Shown: positions 5,564-9,147 of the stretch, one piece after another
Layout of the letters: every line of letters begins with the position of its first letter
Position numbering within the stretch: position 1 is the stretch's first letter
Assembly (NCBI GenBank): GCA_023391895.1
Contig: JAEWAC010000313.1
Coordinates: 1-9,147, forward strand
Direction of reading: 5' to 3'
From: Bacteroidota bacterium
GTDB lineage: Bacteria; Bacteroidota; Bacteroidia; Chitinophagales; Chitinophagaceae
Length of the DNA stretch: 9,147 nucleotides
Notes under the pieces: generated by a model
Databases searched by the model: none
The model's input: only the letters and a program-made list of their open reading frames with translations
What the model was told of the DNA's origin: nothing
Made by a program: the position numbers and the translations under genes

Positions 5564-7087
5564 CTAGCGCCGGAATTGCTGTTTCATCTGTTGCAAACCT
5601 TCATTGGCCAGCCGGATGGCTTCGGCATCGGCCTGCTGAAAATAAATGATCTTATCACCATACTGTCGGGATAAAGGATTGGTGACCGAATCAATAACTG
5701 TGACGTTTTGAAAATGCTGAAACACGGCATCGTCTTTATCCGGCATGCGTCGGCCGATGAACAACAGGTTTTTAAAAATGAGGTGATCCGGTATCCACAG
5801 CAAAAAGGTGCCGTTGTCGGTCATGACCTTTGACCGGAAAAAAGCACTTTGTGCATGATATTTTAAACTGGCAGCCTGCCCATAGTGGCGGCAGAAAACA
5901 ATGGTTTGTACCCTTTCGGCATTGGGCAGGTTGTTGAAAAAGGCTTCGCTTTTTTGGGTGAGTTCTTTCCATCCCTGCATATCGGCAAAGTCCTGCTGCA
6001 GCGGATGGTTCTGCTGGTCTTCCCACTTCAGGAGGCCCAGTTTTTCTATCCCGTATTTTTGGTTGAAGGCGGCCATTGGCTGCGGTGCCTGCATGGGCAA
6101 AAGCAGAGGTATAAACGGCAGTGATAACACCAGTATCCACGCCACCACCGCATAGCGCCACCGGCGCAGGCGAACAGACTCCAGCCACACGCCACCGGCA
6201 GCCAGCAGCATGGGGTAGGTGCCCAGGGCATAATAACCCTTGCCGCTACCTATCATCAGCAAAACAATTACACAGAGGTACATGTAGGCAATGATTCGGA
6301 AAGCGTGGTGCCGAAACAGCCAAACAAGTCCGCCCAGCCAAACCGGCAAAAACGGCAGCAGGTAAAGCAATTGTTCTTTGATAAAGTCGTCTGCGTGAAG
6401 GTGCCTCAGCTGGGTTTCTCTTAATTCATCCATATGGTGCGCCAGCGGCCAGTTGTGCTGGTACTGCCACCATACATTAGGGGCTATCAACAACATGCCC
6501 CAGCCAACCGCTCCCCAAAAATGCTTTTGCTGCACTAGCTTACGATGGGGCGTGGCCAGCAGGGAAACCACAATGGCCGTAATAAAAAATAAGACCGAGT
6601 ACTTGCTCCACCAGCCCAGGGCCAGCGCCGTACTGAGTAAATAAAGATAAAGGGGCTGTTGGGTATTGATGTAGCGGACCAGGTAATAGGCGCTCAACGT
6701 CCAGAAAAAGATATCCAGAAAATTGGGCTGAAAAAGAATATGGATTCTTAAAAAAGCCGTTAGTAAAATGGCTGAGGCCGCGATTACCGGCGCCCATCGT
6801 TTGCCACCCAGCTCCCGGGCGATGCCCGCGGTTACTACTAGTGTAAAGCCGCCAAACAAGGCCGGCCAGAACTTGATCCAGAAGGGCGTGCCACCGAATA
6901 AAGAAGAAAGGTACGCCAGCAATCCAATTAATGGCGGATTTTCCAGATACCCCAGTGCCAGGTGTTGGCCCTGTTCATAATACAGGTATTCATCGCGGTG
7001 CAGCTCGTAAGCCGGATGCTGTAATAAAAAAGGCAGCACCAATTTGAGTGCTGCCAGTAGCCCAATTACTAAGACCGTTTTTTTCAT
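5564..7087 (-). CDS. GT39/ArnT-like membrane glycosyltransferase
   Basis: This 507-residue GT-C-fold membrane enzyme is predicted to move a sugar from a polyprenyl-phosphate donor to an acceptor outside the cytoplasmic membrane. The first membrane helix (residues 4-22) leads into HRDEYLYYEQGQ, where Asp32-Glu33 matches the acidic motif of the first outer loop in the PMT_2/ArnT family; ENPPL (49-53) is also a family landmark. About ten hydrophobic segments follow to about residue 330, including GKGYYALGTYP (282-292). The last 170 residues are soluble and probably face the periplasm. Acceptor and sugar are unknown: lipid, glycan or protein are all possible, and an ArnT-type aminoarabinose role is not shown. 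It lies 16 bases downstream of gltX on the same strand and is probably cotranscribed with it, although the functions are unrelated. Confidence 0.85.
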   Translation of the reverse strand: MKKTVLVIGLLAALKLVLPFLLQHPAYELHRDEYLYYEQGQHLALGYLENPPLIGLLAYLSSLFGGTPFWIKFWPALFGGFTLVVTAGIARELGGKRWAPVIAASAILLTAFLRIHILFQPNFLDIFFWTLSAYYLVRYINTQQPLYLYLLSTALALGWWSKYSVLFFITAIVVSLLATPHRKLVQQKHFWGAVGWGMLLIAPNVWWQYQHNWPLAHHMDELRETQLRHLHADDFIKEQLLYLLPFLPVWLGGLVWLFRHHAFRIIAYMYLCVIVLLMIGSGKGYYALGTYPMLLAAGGVWLESVRLRRWRYAVVAWILVLSLPFIPLLLPMQAPQPMAAFNQKYGIEKLGLLKWEDQQNHPLQQDFADMQGWKELTQKSEAFFNNLPNAERVQTIVFCRHYGQAASLKYHAQSAFFRSKVMTDNGTFLLWIPDHLIFKNLLFIGRRMPDKDDAVFQHFQNVTVIDSVTNPLSRQYGDKIIYFQQADAEAIRLANEGLQQMKQQFRR

Positions 7088-7103
7088 ATTGTAGTTTGCT
7101 AAA

Positions 7104-8636
7104 CTACTTCATTTTTTCAAAGTGGTCCAGGGCTGTCGTAATTCGGTCTATGGTTTCTTCTTTGCCCAGAACGGCGGCAATATCAAATACCGGCGGGCCG
7201 AACTTGCCGCCTACCAGCATAATGCGGAAAGGCAACTGCAGTTCACCCGGTTTAATGCCCGCACCTTCTGCCAGTTGCTTGAACAAGGCTTCCAGCGAGG
7301 CGGCGCTCCAGTCGCTGACGCTGGGTAAGGTTTTGGCATAGGTTTTAAAAAAGGCAGCTTTTTCGCTGTTCCATTTGGCTTTTACCGGTGCGGTATCCAA
7401 ATCCTTCGGTGCCTTAAAAAAGAAAGAGCTTTGGTCCCAAAAGTCAGTGAGCATGGTGCAGCGGTCTTTTACCAGGCTAACTATTTTTCCCAGATAAGTG
7501 CGGTCGTTAATGCCAACGCCTTTTTGTTCAAATACCTTTTTCACCATGTTGGTTAAAGTAACAGCATCGGTTCTTTTTATCCATTCATGGTTGAACCATT
7601 TGGCTTTTTCAAAGTCAAATTTGGCGCCGCCCTTATGTACCTTTTCAATGGTAAATTTCTGCACCAGTTCTTCCAGTGTAAATATTTCCTGTTCGGTACC
7701 GTCGTTCCAGCCCAGCATGGCCAGCATGTTGACAAAAGCCTGTGGTAAAAAGCCCCTTTCCCGAAAGCCTTCCGTCAGCTCTCCGGTTTTGGCATCCTGC
7801 CAGTTCATGGCAAATACCGGAAAACCATATTTGGCACCGTCTCTTTTGCTTAGTTTACCGCTGGGACCCAGTATCAGTGGCAGGTGCGCCCATTGCGGCA
7901 TGTTTTCCAGCCCGAACAGGTGGCGCCACAGCAGTACGTGCACCGGTGCGCTGGGCAGCCATTCCTCACCCCGAAAAGCATGTGTGATCTGCATGAGGTG
8001 ATCGTCTACCACCACGGCTAAATGGTAGGTAGGCATACCGTCGGCTTTCAGCAATACTTTGTCATCCACCACGGAGGTATCAAAGGTTACTTCGCCGCGG
8101 ATCATATCGGTAAAAGAAAGGGTTTCGCCTACCGGCATTTTAATGCGGATGACATGTGGCGTATTGTTGTTCAGCAAATCATTTACTTCCTGCTCAGACA
8201 GGGTAAGGGAGTTGCGCATCTGTGTGCGTACGGTATGGTCGTACTGAGGAGTGGGGTTTTCGGGGGTGCGCAGCCGGGCCCGCATGGCATCCAGTTCTTC
8301 GGTGGTGTCAAAGGCATAATAAGCATAGCCTTTTTGAACCAGTTCTTCGGCATAGTTGCGATAAGTTTTTTTGCGCTCGCTCTGGCGGTAGGGGCCGTAG
8401 CTGCCACCATGCTTCGGGCTTTCGTCGGGCTCCAGTCCGCACCATGCCAGGGTTTCATAAATGTATTCTTCTGCACCAGAAACATAGCGGCTTTGGTCGG
8501 TATCTTCAATACGCAAAACAAAATCGCCGCCATGATGTTTGGCAAATAAATAGTTGTACAGCACTGTACGTACACCACCCAGGTGTAGCCCTCCGGTGGG
8601 GCTGGGAGCAAACCTTACTCTTACTTTTCGTTGCAT
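7104..8636 (-). CDS. gltX: Glutamate--tRNA ligase
   Basis: This class I aminoacyl-tRNA synthetase charges tRNA-Glu with glutamate in the cytoplasm. The 510 residues begin MQRKVRVRFAPSPTG at ATG 8636, which is the expected family start. The HIGH-type motif appears as PSPTGGLHLGGVRT (His18, Gly20-Gly21). Further landmarks are FVLRIEDTDQSR and, at 261-265, KLSKR, the KMSKS-type loop that binds ATP. The C-terminal anticodon-binding part is complete and ends at the stop at 7104-7106. Length is normal for bacterial GluRS. Whether it also charges tRNA-Gln cannot be decided by eye; a gatCAB search of the genome would help. It is the first gene of a probable two-gene unit. TATCTTTG (8648 to 8641, minus) lies only four bases before the ATG, suggesting a leaderless or near-leaderless transcript. 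Confidence 0.97.
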   Translation of the reverse strand: MQRKVRVRFAPSPTGGLHLGGVRTVLYNYLFAKHHGGDFVLRIEDTDQSRYVSGAEEYIYETLAWCGLEPDESPKHGGSYGPYRQSERKKTYRNYAEELVQKGYAYYAFDTTEELDAMRARLRTPENPTPQYDHTVRTQMRNSLTLSEQEVNDLLNNNTPHVIRIKMPVGETLSFTDMIRGEVTFDTSVVDDKVLLKADGMPTYHLAVVVDDHLMQITHAFRGEEWLPSAPVHVLLWRHLFGLENMPQWAHLPLILGPSGKLSKRDGAKYGFPVFAMNWQDAKTGELTEGFRERGFLPQAFVNMLAMLGWNDGTEQEIFTLEELVQKFTIEKVHKGGAKFDFEKAKWFNHEWIKRTDAVTLTNMVKKVFEQKGVGINDRTYLGKIVSLVKDRCTMLTDFWDQSSFFFKAPKDLDTAPVKAKWNSEKAAFFKTYAKTLPSVSDWSAASLEALFKQLAEGAGIKPGELQLPFRIMLVGGKFGPPVFDIAAVLGKEETIDRITTALDHFEKMK

Positions 8637-8640
8637 AGCG

Positions 8641-8648
8641 CAAAGATA
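8641..8648 (-). promoter_or_regulatory. Candidate -7 promoter box (TATCTTTG) for gltX
   Basis: An exact TAnnTTTG match on the minus strand, ending four bases before the gltX ATG. No clear -33 TTTG is visible upstream. The same octamer precedes the divergent deacetylase gene. Confidence 0.5.
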
Positions 8649-8706
8649 GTTGACCGGACACAGATATACCGTTGCAGGGCGGGAGGTACTCTAGCCAGCC
8701 TTTGTA

Positions 8707-8720
8707 TATGGCTTTTTGAA
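8707..8720 (+). repeat. Isolated core repeat copy (TATGGCTTTTTGAA) between gltX and the deacetylase gene
   Basis: This differs at two positions from TATGGGCTTTTGAA. Its context, GTATATGG before and GAAAAAG after, also resembles the right-arm copy at 5174-5193. It lies in the 172-base divergent region 8637-8808, which otherwise holds only the two candidate -7 boxes. Confidence 0.5.
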
Positions 8721-8794
8721 AAAGCTCTGCCAGCTATCGCCATTTCTTTTAAGCTCTATCAGCTTGGGCCACTTTCACCAATCTTCCGGTCTGC

Positions 8795-8802
8795 TATCTT
8801 TG
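8795..8802 (+). promoter_or_regulatory. Candidate -7 promoter box (TATCTTTG) for the deacetylase gene
   Basis: An exact TAnnTTTG match, six bases before the ATG at 8809. The nearest upstream TTG (8764-8766) is 28 bases away, longer than the usual spacing, so the -33 element is doubtful. Confidence 0.5.
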
Positions 8803-8808
8803 CCTTAC

Positions 8809-9147
8809 ATGCACCGGTACTTTATTAAAATACCATGGATCATAAAACGCATCTTTTCTTCTTATGTGTGGAGTATTCCCACGCAACAACAGGAAGTGTT
8901 TCTGACCTTTGATGACGGCCCCCATCCGGATGTGACCCCATGGGTTTTAGAAGAACTGAAAGCTTACCAGGCGCTGGCTACTTTTTTTTGCGTGGGCGAA
9001 AATGTACAGCAGTACCCGCAGGTATACAGTCGCATTTTAGCCGAAGGTCATGCCGTGGGCAATCATACCCAGCATCATGTAAACGGCTGGCAGGTTAGCA
9101 CCGATGCCTACGTAGCAGATGTAAGGGAAGCGGCCCAATATATAAAC
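8809..9147 (+). CDS. Polysaccharide deacetylase (NodB homology domain, CE4), N-terminal part, runs off the right edge
   Basis: From ATG 8809 the frame stays open for 113 codons to the window end. After a short N-terminus with a weakly hydrophobic stretch, the NodB domain starts at about residue 29. Motif 1 is TFDDGP (33-38), where Asp35 is the expected catalytic base and Asp36 a metal ligand. Motif 2 is HTxxH (His86 and His90, in GNHTQHH), giving the other two metal ligands. ATFFCVGENV between them is also typical. The family removes N-acetyl or O-acetyl groups from peptidoglycan, chitin-like or exported polysaccharides. The substrate cannot be told, and motifs 3-5 lie beyond the window. No classical signal peptide is obvious; the basic, hydrophobic start could be a short anchor. 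It is divergent from gltX. Confidence 0.9.
   Translation, partial: MHRYFIKIPWIIKRIFSSYVWSIPTQQQEVFLTFDDGPHPDVTPWVLEELKAYQALATFFCVGENVQQYPQVYSRILAEGHAVGNHTQHHVNGWQVSTDAYVADVREAAQYIN

Noticed and set aside
8022..8638. Long plus-strand open frames opposite gltX (8022-8549 and 8222-8638)
   Set aside because: They lie wholly antisense to a clear gltX gene, have compositions expected of codon shadows and show no recognisable domain.
8711..8725. Palindrome GCTTTTTGAAAAAGC read as a terminator
   Set aside because: The loop would be one base, the stem is AT-rich, and the site lies upstream of both divergent genes where no transcript should end.

Overview
The window looks like chromosomal DNA from a member of the Bacteroidota, probably close to Chitinophagaceae. 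Three things point there. Gene starts lack clear Shine-Dalgarno sequences. Several genes have a Bacteroidota-type -7 box (TAnnTTTG) right before the start codon. The gene content (secreted proteins of no known family, an NlpC/P60 lipoprotein, a stand-alone B12-binding mutase subunit) fits. The lineage is inferred from style and not proven. Most of the window is ordinary housekeeping and envelope DNA; I see no transposase, integrase, phage gene, CRISPR array, toxin-antitoxin pair or defence gene.

Layout. At the left edge (1-49, minus) are the first 16 codons of a class II fumarase. Next come a predicted outer-membrane barrel protein (200-994, minus) with a clear terminator, a divergent secreted protein of unknown family (1051-2619, plus) with its own terminator, and an NlpC/P60 peptidoglycan hydrolase lipoprotein (2812-3435, plus). 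Then a two-gene minus-strand unit, a B12-binding small subunit of an acyl-CoA mutase (5092 to 4673) followed by an enoyl-CoA hydratase (4631 to 3855), lies between two gene-free stretches of 419 and 471 bases. To the right, gltX (8636 to 7104) and a GT39-family membrane glycosyltransferase (7087 to 5564) form a second minus-strand unit. A polysaccharide deacetylase begins at 8809 (plus) and runs off the window.

The most unusual content is in the two gene-free stretches. They hold diverged inverted copies of one composite repeat of about 320-330 bp. Each copy has the same modules in the same order: a CT-rich hairpin, a GAATTGACG-type motif, a TGCCGAA/TTCGGCA hairpin and a tandem octamer tract. 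The modules are separated by copies of a 14-base core, TATGGGCTTTTGAA. Eleven copies of this core (some degenerate) occur in the window, all outside genes. The two octamer modules differ in length by exactly one 8-base unit. The arms enclose the mutase-subunit/hydratase pair.

Functionally, the B12 protein and hydratase suggest short-chain or branched acyl-CoA metabolism; the mutase large subunit is not in the window. The NlpC/P60 lipoprotein, GT39 enzyme, barrel protein and deacetylase all concern the cell envelope, but they do not form one recognisable pathway.
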